DNA of 64,000 nucleotides from Stomorhina lunata (GCA_933228675.1 OW121741.1:18341510-18405509); one strand, 5' to 3'; counted from the first letter of the stretch, positions 48,201-61,640 are shown. Program-made: numbers and translations. The notes: generated from the letters alone by a model not told the origin.

Positions 48201-48500
48201 ATGTTGATAAAAAAATCGAAAAACACTATAAAAATTATATCACCAACATAAAAATTAATAGTTTTTAAAGAATTTGTGCAAAAAAGGCAATTTTTAGTAA
48301 AAACCAAAATTTTTCTAAAATGTTTCGCAACATGTTGCTTATAATTTGTATTAAAGAAATCTCTAAAAAAAAAACGATATATAGATTCATGTATTCAAAC
48401 CAAATTTAGTCAGTAACTTGTTTCTTTTTGTCTGAAATGTTTATAAACAAAAATTTCGCCTAGCAACATGTTGCTAAGAATTTTCATTAAAGAAATCTTT
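45231..48500. repeat. Array block L (same monomers as block K, with a 134-bp tandem)
   Basis: About 15 perfect boxes. ATGTTTCGCAACATGTTGCA followed by GAGGAATTTTTCAAAACAAACATGAAAATTGTTCAC occurs at 45495, 45629, 45763, 45896, 46031 and 46164, spaced 133-135 bp: a regular six-copy tandem. Further on the dimer with TTATGTTGAGCAACATGTTG (46560, 46827) or TTATGTTGCGCAACATGTTG (47945) returns. Block L therefore resumes block K after the island. Confidence 0.93.
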
Positions 48501-49445
48501 TGAAAAATCTCTTCATTTCTCAAATTTCCGGCTATTTCTAGTTCATTTTTGTTCAATCTGTCTTTAATACATATTTTCGTATCAATATTCTTTGATGACT
48601 AATATCATTGTGGTACATTAACAACTTTTTCTATACTTTTTCAATAGCTACGTTGACTTTTTGTTCAACTTCACAAGCTATTCTGTTTTTCATACCTTAA
48701 ACATGGCAACCTGAACCCATTAAAGGTTTTTTTGTTTCCAACAACTTTTTTTCTTTTAATGTTTCCAACAACAGAAGCTGTAAAGAATGGCAACAACCAT
48801 AAAAGAAAAAATCGCAGACTACAGGCAACACAGCCAACAAAAACAAAAAAAAACAAAGCAAACGTGTTTTTGTTAGAAAATACTCGTAGTTATATGTAGA
48901 AATAGAAGTCTAATGCTCCAAACAAAAGACTCAAGAAAAATGTTGCTAGCAAAAATAAGAGTCCAAAAAGTGGCTGAAAGAAGTTTATTTGTATGACTTG
49001 TGCTAAACTAGTTTGTTGTATAATTTCAAGTGCTGCTGTTTGGTGCCTTTTTTGTTGTTGCTGTTCTATTCTATTTCTAATTTGTGTAATTAAATTTGTG
49101 TTCTTTTATTTTAAGTTTTTTTTCCCTAAGTTTCTTTATTTTAGTTCAAGTCAATACTCTAGACTTTTTAGTCACTTAAAAAGTTTATCTTTTTGTTGTA
49201 TTTCAGTGTTTGATTAACTTATCAGCTTTGATAATTTATGGCAACATTTGTTTCACACTGTCACTTATTTCAACAAAATCAAACAAACGGTCAAGGGTTT
49301 TTGTTGTAGTTGTTCGAATAAATAATACATTTTTTGTTTTATATTAAAAAAATTGCTTTGAATCAGGAAAAATTTAACCTTGAATTGAAAATTCTTTGGT
49401 GACAGAAGTGTTTGAAATGAAGTAGAATGTAGTTTTTATTAAAAT
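48501..49445. other. Repeat-free island
   Basis: About 0.95 kb. AAC/CAA-type microsatellite DNA at 48790-48860. Frames at 48671-48856 and 48993-49217 are not supported by any recognised family. Confidence 0.45.
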
Positions 49446-51250
49446 ATTACTTCAAATGTTGCTGCAACATGTTGCTAACAATTTGTTTTTATTAAACATA
49501 TAAGAAAGTTTTGTATAATTTTAAAAAACTGACCATATTTACATGTTTTAAGCTAATGCAACATGTTTTACACTTCTGCAACATGTTGCTAAACATTTTT
49601 TAAAAATCAGCTCAATTTGAAATACGAACTGGTTATTACAAATACGGAGTAATAACGTTTTTCTGCAAAACTGTTCAACAAAATGTTGCTGCAACATGTT
49701 GCAGTAGTGTGAAACATGTTGCATTAGTGTGAAACATGTTAATATCATCGAATTTAAGAAATTTCTCAAAAGTTTCTCATATTTGTTAAACAAAATGTTG
49801 CTGCAACATGTTTCTAAACAATTAATCAGTAAAAAATTTAAGAAGTATTTTAAAACTTACGATATTTGTTCGCAATGCAACATGTTTTGTGTTCTTGCAA
49901 CATGTTGCCAAACATTTGTTGTTTAATAAAAACAACTTTAAACTCGAACTGGTCCTTACAAATACAAAATATACACGTTTCATTATAAAAACTTCAAGCT
50001 AAATGTTGCAGCAACATGTTGCTAAATAATGATTCAACTAAAAATAACAGACAATTTTAAGTATTTTCTTCAAAATCATGATATTTACGTATTCCACACT
50101 AATGCAACATTTTAAATGCTGTTGCAACATGTTGCTAAGCATTTTTGGTTAATCAAAACCACTTAAAATTCGAACTGGTTATTGGAGATACATAATAAAA
50201 ACAATATTTTCAAAAATGTTACCTAAAATGTTGCTGCAACATGTTGCTAATCAAACTATCAGACTTAAAAGTTATATTTTCAACAATTTTGTCAAAGAAC
50301 TTGAAGTTTCTTTATATTGTATAAAAACTGAACAACATTTTATACCATATTAACCTATAGCAACATGTTGCCAATATAAAATTTTTAAAGTTTTACATTT
50401 TTACAACGTTTTAACAAATTCAAAATGTTGCTAAACACTTTTTGATAAATCAAAAGCTTCAAATTGAAACTGATACAATAATATTAAACAAAATGTTTCT
50501 GCAACATGTTGCAAGGAAGACACAAAATCTATGATTCCGACAATTAAGTTAAATAATTATATGTAAAGTAACTGGGAAACATTTGTTACAATATTAATCA
50601 TTAAAAAACGATACAATATTAATCTTTAGCAACATGTTGCCAACAGAATAACATTTTATTTTGTCTTATTATATTTAATTTTTAACAATTTTGTCGTATA
50701 ATTAGTAGTTGTTTAATATGGCATAGAAATAACTAAATAACTTTTGATACATTATTAACCTTTAGCAACATGTTGCTAATAGAAAATTTTTAAATTTATA
50801 TTATTTTATACCATTTGCTTTAAAATGTTGCTAAACACCTCTTGATAAATAAAAAAGCTTCAAATTGAAACTGATACAAAAATAATAAGTAAAATGTTTC
50901 TGCAACATTTCGCCAAAATGCCAATTATATGAAATATTAATCTTTAGCAACATTTTGCCAATAGAAAACTTTTTATCTTTTAAATTTTACACCGTTTTTA
51001 CTGCTGTAAAATGTTGCTGTGCCCTTGTTAATAAATCAATAGCTTTAAATTAAAACTGATACAAAAATTTCGTACAAATTCTTTCTGCAACATGTTGCAA
51101 GGTTGACAATATGTCATAAAAGTTATATTTCTTACAATTAAGTTAAATATTTAGATGTATAGTAAATGCAAAATGTTTGATACATGATTAATTATTGAAA
51201 AAAAAGACATAATATTAAACATTAGCAACATGTTGCCAGCAGAAAATATT
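49446..51250. repeat. Array block M (type 'AATGTTGCTGCAACATGTTGCTAA')
   Basis: About 13 perfect boxes. The composite ATGTTGCTGCAACATGTTGC (49456, 49684, 50230 and decayed forms) holds a half-box separated by CTG from the full box. A second type, TAGCAACATGTTGCCAA (50358, 50625, 51222), alternates. Spacers repeat 'TCAATTTGAAATACGAACTGGTTATTACAAATAC' and 'GCTTCAAATTGAAACTGATACAA'. Confidence 0.9.
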
Positions 51251-51820
51251 ATTATTTTTTCCCGGTTTTGCTCCTTTTGAAATATTTTCTAATAATTAAT
51301 TATATATGTTTTCCTATGCCATAAATTATCTATACATTTTTTTGACTCCTCCACATTTTAAAATTGTTTAAACCAATTTTAATTATGATTTCTTTTTTCA
51401 TTCAATTCATTTTGTCTAGAAGACAGCTTATTTTGTTTTTCATAAGTTTGTTTGTATCTTAAACAAATTCTATAATTTTTAATATGACAGCCCCATTATA
51501 AAACAATTATTTGTGTTTATTATTAATGCCTTTAAAGATATTTTTGTATTACTTCCAAAAATAACCGCCCACAAAATATTTATCTGGCTTTTTTACCACG
51601 TGCTTTATTTAAAAGTAGCAAATTTCGTTAAAATTATTATGTGTTTTTTTTAGTTTGATTTTAGATAATAAAGTATTTGATTTCACGGAATTTGATTAAT
51701 TTGGAAATCTTATCTTTGGATTTTGAAGGTAAAGAAAAAAGAGGCCAAATACATGTTTAAAATTAGAACTTTATAAATTTATAAAAAACCAGTTAAATTT
51801 TGAGATGTTTTCAATGCCAT
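51251..51820. other. Repeat-free island
   Basis: About 0.57 kb of AT-rich DNA with no palindrome and no recognised gene. Confidence 0.5.
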
Positions 51821-52500
51821 AAAGTGTTTAGCAACATGTTGCAGCAACATTTTTTTAAATAATGCGATTTTTTTTTTCTTGAAATAAAATTATAATTTTC
51901 ATTGTGTTTAATTTTGTGATATTTTTAAGAAATTTGTTATGTTTGAGACAATTTTTCATACAAAAAATGTTTAGCAACATGTTGCAGCAACATATTTTGA
52001 ATGATTTTATTCAAGAATGTGTGGTAGCAACATTTTGTTTTAAATTTTATGAAAAACTAGTTATATTTGTTGGGGTTTTCATACAAAAATGTTTATCAAC
52101 ATGTTGCAGCAACATATTTTTAATGAATTTTACTCAAGAATGTGCGGTAGCAACATTTTGTTTTAAATTTTATGAGAAACAAGTTATATTTGTTTGGGTT
52201 TTCATACAAAAAATGTTTATCAACATGTTGCAGCAACATATTTATAATGAATTTTTTCAAGAATGTGTGGTAGCAACATTTTGTGTTAAATTTTATGAGA
52301 AACTAGTTATATTTGTTTGGATTTTCATACAAAAAATGTTTATTAACATGTTGCAGCAACATATTTTTAATGAATTTTACTCAAGAATGTGTGGTAGCAA
52401 CATTTTGTTTTACATTTTATGAGAAACTAGTTATATTTATTTAGGTTTTCATACAAAAAATGTTTATCAACATGTTGAAGCAACATATTTTTGTGCTTAG
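51821..52500. repeat. Array block N1: 123-bp tandem
   Basis: AAAAATGTTTATCAACATGT followed by TGCAGCAACATATTTTTAATGAATTTTACTCAAGAATGTGTGGTAGCAACATTTTG repeats with ATG at 51967, 52089, 52213, 52337 and 52460 (122-124 bp). The unit length near a multiple of three keeps a frame open (51904-52422, 172 codons), which is a by-product and not a gene. Confidence 0.93.
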
Positions 52501-53775
52501 CAACATGTTGCAGCAACATTTTTTTAAATAATGCTTTTCTACTTGAAATAATATTCTCATTGTTTTAATTTTGTGATATTTTCAATACAAAAAGTGCTTA
52601 GCAACATGTTGCAGCAACATATTTTTAATTAAAAAATCCAGGTATGAGTTGCAGCAACATTTTGTGTTAAATTTTATGAGAATCTTGTTATGTTTGAGAG
52701 GATTTTTCATACAAAGAAATGTTTGTCAACATGTTTCAGCAACATTTTTTGTTTAGTTATGGGCAAGCAAATACCTAGAAAACATAGATTTTAAAATAAA
52801 GAATGAAAATTTGTTAAACATATAAGCTTTAAAATATTTACAAATGTTGAGCAACATGTTTCAGCAACATTTTTTATTTAACTATATGTAAGCAAACACC
52901 TAGAAAATAAAGATTTTAAAATAAAGAGTGAAAATTTATTAAATACATAAGTTTTAAAATACTTAGAAATGTTTTGCAACATGTTGCAGCAACATTTTTT
53001 GTTTAGTTATGGACAAACAAACACCTAGAAAACATATATTTTAAAATAAAGAATGAAAATTTGTTAAATACAAAAGTTTTAAAATATTTAGAAATGTTTA
53101 GCAACATGTTGCTGCAACATTTTTTGTAAGTATGGGTAGCAAACACCTAGAAAACAAAGATTTTTAAATAAAGAGTGAGTATTTATTAAATACATAAGTT
53201 TTAAAATATTTAGAAATGTTTAGCAACATGTTGCAGCAACATTTTTTTGTTTCATTATGGGTAAGAAAACACCTAGAAAACATAGATTTAAAAAAAGAGT
53301 GAGAATTTATGAAATTTATTTCATTTAATGTTAAGCAACATTATAGTAGATAAGTCTTAAAATATTTTTTTATTTTAACAAATATTTATTAACATGTTGC
53401 AGCAACATCCACGGTCTTATTGTGTTTAAAAAGCACAAGATTAATGAAATTTATGAAACTTATGTATATTAAATAAAGCTAAATTTATGTAATGTTCAGC
53501 AACATGTTGCAGCAACATCATGTACTTAATTAAAGTACAAATACTGAGCAATTAAGCATTTTTTGTTTCAAAATACATATAAAATCTTATTCAATTTTAA
53601 CGTTTTTTAATAACATCTCCCAGCAATATGTTGCAGCAACATCCTGTACTTAATTAATGTAAAAATATTGAGCAATTAACCATTTTTTTTTTTGTCAAAG
53701 CACGTATAAAATCTTGTTAAAATTTCAATTAATTCATAACCTTTCCCAGCAACATGTTGCTAAGCTTAAGATATC
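52500..53775. repeat. Array block N2: 125-bp tandem with 'GCAACATGTTGCAGCAACAT'
   Basis: ACACCTAGAAAA(C/T)A occurs at about 52771, 52896, 53021, 53143 and 53269 (122-126 bp apart). Each follows TTAGCAACATGTTGCAGCAA then CATTTTTTGTTTAGTTATGGG and a run of AAC(A/C). Later copies (53500 and 53635) change to 'CATCCTGTACTTAATTAATGT'. About nine perfect boxes in blocks N1 and N2 together. Confidence 0.93.
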
Positions 53776-54815
53776 TTATATTTTTGTCTACTTTTTCAAA
53801 GCAAAACATTAAAATAACAACAATTTATTGTTTATTTTTTTTATAGTGTTTTCTTTTTCTGTAAATTTTTATGAATTTGACCTACAAAATCAAGGGACGG
53901 CTGCCGCCGACGAGCAGCAGAAAAAAATATCATAATTTAGTTAAAGACATAACAAATTTTATTTAATGATTTTTGCGGTTTTTGTCTTTACGATGACACC
54001 AATGGTGGCTGGCGATAAAGTTAATGATGAAAACTATAAATGAGGAAAAATAACGTAAGGAAACGTATCTCGATCTTCTTGAAGTTAAGAAGTTTTTAAA
54101 ATTTAAATTATGTATATGAAGAAGACGGCTATAATAATGATGGTCTTAAAGAGCAGGGACAAAAAACCTGCGGCTTTTAAAGCGAATTCTCTGTTTTTTA
54201 TGAGACGTCATTCAAGTATTCACGAAAATAAATTTTGTATTTCAGCAAAATTTTGGTGAAAATTGATAATTTTAAGCTCAGCAACAAAATTTAAAATAGT
54301 TCTTTACTTTCCTTTAATAGGTCCGGCTCAACATTTTTTTGTTAAATCTAATCAAATTAACACAATCGTCTTGATTGTTATTTAAGCTACAATATATGTT
54401 ATTTTTTTATTGATTGAATAAATAAGCTTCTTCAGTAATCAAATATAATTTATGATTTCTTTTTGCTATAAGCCAAAAGCTAAATCAACTAATCATCTTA
54501 ACAACCATCAGGTTCGCCATAGTAGTACCAGCAACATTTGAAGCTAAAATCTGTCAGTTTGAGTGTTTTTGCAATTGATTCATTTGAAATCGTAAAATCA
54601 AACAATAACCATTATTTAGAATTGGCTATAATGGCGTCTTGGTTATAATAATGTTAAATAAATGAACTAAAAATAAATATAAATAAATTTTCAAAGACTT
54701 TAGAAGACAAAAGATTAAATGGCGAAAAAAAATATTACAAAAAAATTCCAATTAAATGATTTTTTATTTAAATGGAATTTAATAAAATCGTTTTAGATAA
54801 ATTTATTAAAAAAAT
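53776..54815. other. Repeat-free island
   Basis: About 1 kb. A short GC-richer patch, GGGACGGCTGCCGCCGACGA, lies at about 53893-53912, the most GC-rich stretch within the array. No gene recognised. Confidence 0.45.
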
Positions 54816-55790
<975 letters not shown>

Positions 55791-55829
55791 TTATTGAAAA
55801 CTGAAAAAAAAAATTCATAAAAAATCTAA

Positions 55830-57790
55830 GAAATAATGTTTAGCAACATGTTGATAAAAAAATATTAGCAACATGTTGCGAACATTTTTTTTTTTTTTCA
55901 AAATTAGACAATTTATTGAAAATTTTATAAAAATAGTAAATAATGTTGTACTAACAAAATAATTATGTTTAGCAACATGTTGCTTAAAATCAAGCAACAT
56001 GTTGCAAAGAATTTTTTATTAAAAATTGGACAAAATGGCTAAAAACGTTAAAAAAAAGTAGAAAAAGTAAAAAAATCTTAAGTAAAAATATTTGGCAAAA
56101 TGTTGATAAAAAAACATATTAGCAACATGTTGCAAACAATTTTTTTCTAATAAAAACTAGACAATTTATCAAAAAAATTCATAAAAATCGTAAATAATGT
56201 TGTATTAGAAAAATAATTATGTTTAGCTACATGTTGCTTAAAAACAAGCAAAATGTTGTAAAGATTTTTTTATTCAAAATTGGACATTTACACCAAATAT
56301 TCAAGTAATAGCAAAAAATCGTTAAAAACGCTAAAAATTTAGAAAAATCTTAAGCAATAATGTTTAGCAGCATGTTGATAAAAAATATTAGCAACATGTT
56401 GCAAACAATTTTTTATTAAAAACTGAACAATTTACTAAAATGTTGCAAATATTTTTTTATTTAAAATCGGACATTTTCACTTAATACTAAAATAATACCA
56501 AAAATCGTTAAAAAAAAGTAGAAAAATCTTTAGCAATAATGTTAAGCAACATGTCGATAAAAAAAACTAGCAACATGTTGCAAAGAATCTTGTATTAAAA
56601 ATTGGAAATTTACACGAAGTATTAAGATCGTTAAATATCTTAAAAATGTAGAAAAAACTTAAGCAAGAATCTTTAGCAACATGTTTATAGAAAATATTGG
56701 CAACATGTTGCAAACAATTTTTTATTGAAAATTTGACAATTTATTAAAAAAAAATCCATAAAAATCGTAGATAATGTTTTAATAGAAAAACAAGTATGTT
56801 AGCAACATGTTGCTGAAAAAACTAGCAACATGTTGCAAAGAATTCTTTTAAAACATTTTTTTAAATTTATAAAAATCTAAGAAAATATCGTTTTCCTTTA
56901 ACATTTCCATTAAAAAATTAAGACAACAAAGATAATGACTAGAATGTTGAGCAACATGTTGATAAGAAATTTAAGAATCAAAGTGGTTTTTATGAAAATG
57001 AACACAAAATAAAAAAAAATATCTGCCAAAAATACATATGTTGCAAAGTAAAAAAAAAAAACTTTAGCAACAATGTTGGGCAACAAAAATGTTTAGCAAC
57101 ATGTTGATGAAAATATTTTTAAAATCTATCTTTAAATATTAAAAAGCTTAAAAATTATTTTTGCATAAAATAACAATTAAACTGAGTTGCTGAGACATGT
57201 AAATATTTAGCAACATGTTGATAATAAACTTCAAAAAATGCCATGTGTGAATTTTGTAAAATTATACCAATAAAAAATTATAGCAACAAGCAGTTACATG
57301 CTTCTTGCATTCTTCAGCAATAATATTGGGCAACATGTTGACAAAAAAAATGCTTAGCAACATGTTGCAAAGAATTCTTTATTAAAATTTGGACAATTTT
57401 TTGAACAATTTATAAAAATCAAAGAAAATATTGTTTTCCTTTAACATTTCCATTAAAAATTACAAAATTGTGTCTTGCTAAGACAACAAAGAGAATGACT
57501 AGAATGTTTAGCAACATGTTGATAAGAAATCTAAGAATCAAAGTGGTTTTTATGAAAATGAACACAAAATAAAACAATATTTGCAAAAATTCATATGTTG
57601 CAAAGTAAAAAAAAAAAACTTTAGCAACAATGTTGGGCAACATGTTGATAGAAATATTTTTAAAGTTTATCTTTAAATATTAAAAAGCTTAAAAATTATA
57701 TTATAAAATAACAATTAAACTGAATTGCTGAGATATGTAAATGTTTAGCAACATGTTGACAAAAAAATGTTTAGCAACATGTTGCCGGAA
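55830..57790. repeat. Array block P (one-sided plus two-sided box pairs, 545-bp duplication)
   Basis: About 11 perfect boxes. A fixed pair recurs: TTTAGCAACATGTTGATAAA and, about 20 bp on, TTAGCAACATGTTGCAAACA followed by ATTTTTTATTAAAAACT. A long unit holding 'TTTTCCTTTAACATTTCCATT', 'GACAACAAAGA.AATGACTAGAATGTT' and 'AGAATCAAAGTGGTTTTTATGAAAATGAACACAAAAT' is duplicated at about 56891 and 57434 (543 bp apart). The array stops abruptly after the box at 57775. Confidence 0.92.
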
Positions 57791-58680
57791 ATTTTTAGTT
57801 TCACATTTTAATGCAAAATTTATGAAAATCCAATAAAATTTTTTTTTTATTTTATAATTTCTTTTAAATATCAAAAAATATTAAAAAAAAAAACGTCAGT
57901 CTATGGTTTCCAATAAACGAGACATTGAAAAAATTGTATTTGAAAAACCTTAAACCTTAACAAGAAAGAAATCAATGCTATTGATGTTGAAGATTTCTTT
58001 TCTTCTTTCATGGCCCTAGAATTACTAAAACAACTCCATCCATGGCCTCTGGAGCAGAGCAGATAGAGCAACATAAACATTTGTGTGTTGGAGTATGATG
58101 AAGGTTCTTTAGGTTTGAAAAGACATTCACACATACCTACAACTTCTTTCTTACCTTTTCAAACACTTAATACAAAAGAAGAAGAACGAAAGAAAAACAA
58201 GAAGAAATATAACAACAAACATACATAGAGGAAAGCCAACATTATTATCATTAACAACAACAACAACAATAATAATAAACAGCACAACAAACATAAGAGT
58301 TTATTGACATTTGAAATAAAATTACTACCAGAAAATAAAAGATGACGAAGGAAACACACAAACAAAATAATAACACCAACAACAACAACAAAAAGAAGAA
58401 AGAAAATAAGTATACAACAAAAAGAGAAACACACACACACACGCTTTACCGATGATTATCACAAAATCAAAGTGACAAAAAGAAGAACAAGAGAAATAGG
58501 TAATAAGAAGCAGCAACAAAAGAAATTGTCAAAAACAGTGTTGTTAACTTAGTGCTTTTTGGAAATTGTTGGAACCTTTGCGGCAGAAACACTTGCATAC
58601 AAAAAGAAATTAATTTAAACTAGATATTAACCCCCGTATTCATAAACGAAAAATAAAGCTATGAGCAAATTTTCCATAAA
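57791..58680. other. Right flank of the array: microsatellite-rich, no gene recognised
   Basis: No palindrome. AAC/CAA runs at about 58248-58280 and 58375-58395 and a CA tract at about 58430-58442 create long leucine/cysteine-rich minus-strand frames that are not credible genes. GTTGTTAACTTAGTGCTTTT at 58540-58559 closely matches 9278-9297. Confidence 0.5.
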
Positions 58681-58688
58681 AAATTTCT

Positions 58689-58696
58689 ATTATAGG
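58689..58696. repeat. Target-site duplication, left (ATTATAGG)
   Basis: Exact 8-bp match to 59808-59815, directly abutting the CAGGGCTGCC terminus. Confidence 0.93.
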
Positions 58697-59807
58697 CAGG
58701 GCTGCCAGATTTGGGGTTTTGGCCCCAAAGTTGGGGATATTCAATCTTCGAAAAGGCGAAAAAAAATTGATTTGGGGCTTGGGGATTTTGTTGGGGATTC
58801 ACTCAAATTTGTTGGGGAAATTTTAACTTGTGAATTTCATATTTTATTAATAAAGGAAAATATTTTTGTAATAAAGAATGATTTGTTGCTTGATATTAAA
58901 ATTGCATCCCATTATGGGTCAGAATTCGAAAAAGAACTACCAAACTATAATCTGTCAAGTCAAGAAAGGTACATATAAAAATGAATAATTTAAATATTTT
59001 CAAGCAGCAAATACTTTGACATGCTAAAATGTATAAACCCAATATTTCAACCAAAATTCAGTGAACGAGAATACTCCCAATTGATGTCTACGAAACTCAA
59101 TGGAATAAAATTTCTTTTACAAATTGGAATACCATGTTTGAAAATTTAATTTCAGCCAAAAGTTTATAAATTTCAAGATGTTGCCTGTACACATCACTAT
59201 AAAGGTTCCTACAAGCAATGCCTATGTAGAACGAGTATTTTCAGTTATGAGTTTAACAAAAACAACAAAACATAATAATAACAAAATTTGTTGTCAAGAA
59301 TTTCAACCGACAACTGAAATGTTAACAAATTCAATTCAAAAAGTTAGTCCTTTGCTATCACAAATCTTTTAAATATGCATCCCCGTTCACACACGAACAT
59401 TTGCTTAAACAGTTTCCATTTTATTTTCCTCAAATTTTATACAAGTTTTCAATATTTTCGTAAGCTTATTATCAATTTCAATTCCATAAATTTTTTCTGA
59501 TACAAATTTAAGACTTCATGAGCCAAACTTGACTGGTGTGAAAGTAGACCTATTTATAGTTTTAATCATCTAATTATCAAAAATTTAATGATTCTGAAGT
59601 TTATGAAATATTAGATTTCTCATATTTTATTATTTAAATTTGTAATGACTGAAAGTATACAGAACTATTTTTATGTTAATAAAATCGATCTCTTCATTTA
59701 ATTGAATAAAAAATGTAAGCAAATACGCTTTTTTATGAATTGGGGATTTTATGGGCTACAAATTTTAAAATTTGGGGATGGTGACCAAAAAGTATCTGGC
59801 AGCCCTG
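58697..59807 (+). mobile_element. hAT-superfamily DNA transposon, decayed, 1111 bp
   Basis: Both ends carry a perfect 14-bp terminal inverted repeat, CAGGGCTGCCAGAT (58697-58710 and 59794-59807), flanked by identical 8-bp target duplications ATTATAGG. Eight-base duplications and CAGGG-type ends are hallmarks of hAT. Subterminal TTGGGGA/TTGGGGT motifs crowd the left end (several within 120 bp) and recur at the right end, as expected for transposase binding sites. Inside, a hATC dimerisation-domain remnant is recognisable at 59178-59372. At 1.1 kb it is far shorter than an autonomous hAT (commonly 2.5-5 kb), so it is an internally deleted copy. Confidence 0.95.
59178..59372 (+). pseudogene. hAT transposase, C-terminal (hATC) remnant
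   Basis: The frame shows VPTSNAYVERVFSVMS at about residues 10-25. It matches the hATC dimerisation core 'P.SNA..ER.FS.M'. The Trp and RN.L segment that normally follows has been replaced by a Thr/Asn-rich stretch, and no zinc-finger or DDE part is visible upstream. It is a fragment inside a deletion derivative, not a working transposase. Confidence 0.85.
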
Positions 59808-59815
59808 ATTATAGG
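59808..59815. repeat. Target-site duplication, right (ATTATAGG)
   Basis: Exact copy of 58689-58696. Confidence 0.93.
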
Positions 59816-61640
59816 CCTTTCATAAAATACGTCAACAAGATTTTTCGGTACGAGATGTGTTGACTAATCCAAGTGACTATTGTCTCCTAAATCCGAAAGT
59901 GATATTAGTTTTTCCAAGTTGGCTTTAGTTTTTGAGACATACTTTTTTCTGAAAAAAAAAGGTTTCTGTTAATATAACTCCAAATTACGAAAAAAAAGTA
60001 GTTGTTCAAAAACATTCTTTGGTGGCTTCACAAAAAAGGTCGTCAAAAATCCATGTTTTCGAAGAATTCAAAGATTTTTGATTTTTTTTGTTACATAGGC
60101 GTGTTTAGAAAAATACAAAAATTTAGATTTAAAATTCAGTATTAATTCAGTAATGTTATGTAGAATACAATTTTGACGTTTTTGGTTTATTTTTATAAAT
60201 TTGCCAAAGGGTCTAAATGATAAATTTTGCATTTTACATGCCTATAACATGTAATTTGTTTGATATTAAAACAGCTTTAATGATAAAAAACATAATTAAA
60301 AAATAATTGAAATCGGGCAAAATCGGTTCATAGTTGACCATAGCTCCCGTATAACCTCGTCTAGGCTAATCGCTTATTTGCTAATAAATGACAAATTATT
60401 ACAGTTATGATGATAAAATTTAGTATATATAAGTTTTACATAAGTTCTAGGCAGCATAAAAAATTTCTTCAAAATTGGTTTATATTTAGCTCCCATACAA
60501 AAAACTTGCGGAAACAGCCTTAATTTTGCCAAAAATACACTTAAATGCCAATTATCCTAAAATTATGACAGATATAGCTACTAAATTTGGCACAAGAAAG
60601 TCTTATGTCAATGTCAACCAATGTGCACAATTTTGTCACAATCAGTCACCATTTGACCATAGCTCCCATAGAAAAAACTTACAGAAACACAAAATTACAA
60701 AAAGAAAAGGGGCTTTCTGTCCGTCTATCCGTCAGATAAAAGCGCGATAGCACCTTAACGAAAAGAGCTAGAGGAACAAAATTTTACAAAAGTATTTGGG
60801 ATGTCTTGAAAAAGTTGTGTATTGAAAATTGACATATTCGGTTCACATTTAGTTAGAGCTCCCATATAACCCCGATCCGGGAAACACATTAATGCCGATA
60901 AATTGAATACAATTCATGACGACTAAATTTGGAATAGAGAAGTTTTATGCAACTATCGGTCAGTATATCAAATTTTATAGGAACCGGTCCATATTTGACA
61001 ATAGCTTTTATATAAAAAACACTCCCGGAAACTAAAGAAAACCGGAAACTATAGAAACTATGACAGCTATGGCCACTTAATTTTGCAAGAATAAGCTCTA
61101 TATATGTGCCAGCCAGTGTGTAAAATGTTGTTACAATCAGTCACCATTTGGCTATAATTCTTATATGTATATATATAACATCCCCTTTTTATATCTACAA
61201 TCAAAAAGATTCGGAGGTACAAGAAGCATATTAAGATTGTATCAATGTCCTGGCTTTATATAATGTAGATGCATTAGGAACTCCTAACAAAATATGTGGA
61301 TCTGTCGTATTAATATCAGCATGTTTATTCTAACTAAATATTAAGCTAAACGAAAAGTATTTAACAGCTTATTAATGTTAAACTATACCTGGTTATGAGA
61401 CTAGATTTTGTGCAAAGTAAATACTAGCTAAACCACTTAGATACTCTTAAACGTTGAACTATAAAGCTCCTACAACCGAATTCAGTCCAAATAGCTTAAC
61501 AAATTTTCGAATTTAGTCCACATTTTGAATCAGCTGCACCCTCGTAGATATATGAAATATATTTCTAAATGTAACACAACTTGATGGTGGGTATATAAGA
61601 TTCGGCACAGCCGAATATAACACTCTTACTTGTTTATGCA
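59816..61640 (+). mobile_element. Dispersed dipteran repeat with internal subrepeats, ending in a hairpin
   Basis: AGCTCCC(A/G)TA(T/C)A and related phrases recur at about 60342, 60489, 60660, 60856 and 61003 (spacing 147-196 bp). They alternate 'ATAACCTCG/ATAACCCCGATCCGG' and 'AAAAAACTT.C.GAAAC' contexts, so the interior is a degraded subrepeat array. The right end is GGTGGGTATATAAGATTCGG, then CACAGCCGAATATAACACTC and TTACTTGTT. I remember this kind of ending from dispersed fly repeats, but cannot name the superfamily with confidence. No coding capacity. Confidence 0.5.
61600..61616. repeat. Terminal hairpin of the dispersed repeat
   Basis: ATTCGGC and GCCGAAT (7-bp stem) flank a 3-base ACA loop. 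A small GC-rich hairpin near a 3' end followed by CTTACTTGTT could suggest a Helitron-like end, but no clear CTRR terminus is identified. Confidence 0.7.

Noticed and set aside
51904..52422. 172-codon open frame with four similar repeats, looking like a repeat protein
   Set aside because: It lies entirely on the 123-bp tandem of the palindrome array. The unit length near a multiple of three keeps the frame open, and the recurring NMLQQH and ATFC segments are translations of AACATGTTGCAGCAACA and GCAACATTTTG.
58159..58519. Three overlapping cysteine/leucine-rich minus-strand frames that look like membrane proteins
   Set aside because: All are reverse readings of CAA/AAC/CA microsatellite sequence in three frames, with no single favoured frame.
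58661..58978. 105-codon plus-strand frame at the left end of the hAT element
   Set aside because: It starts outside the element, runs through the TIR and the TTGGGG subterminal motifs, and shows no hAT domain.
61600..61616. Rho-independent-terminator-like hairpin
   Set aside because: The hairpin is part of a dispersed eukaryotic repeat end, and bacterial-type termination does not apply here.
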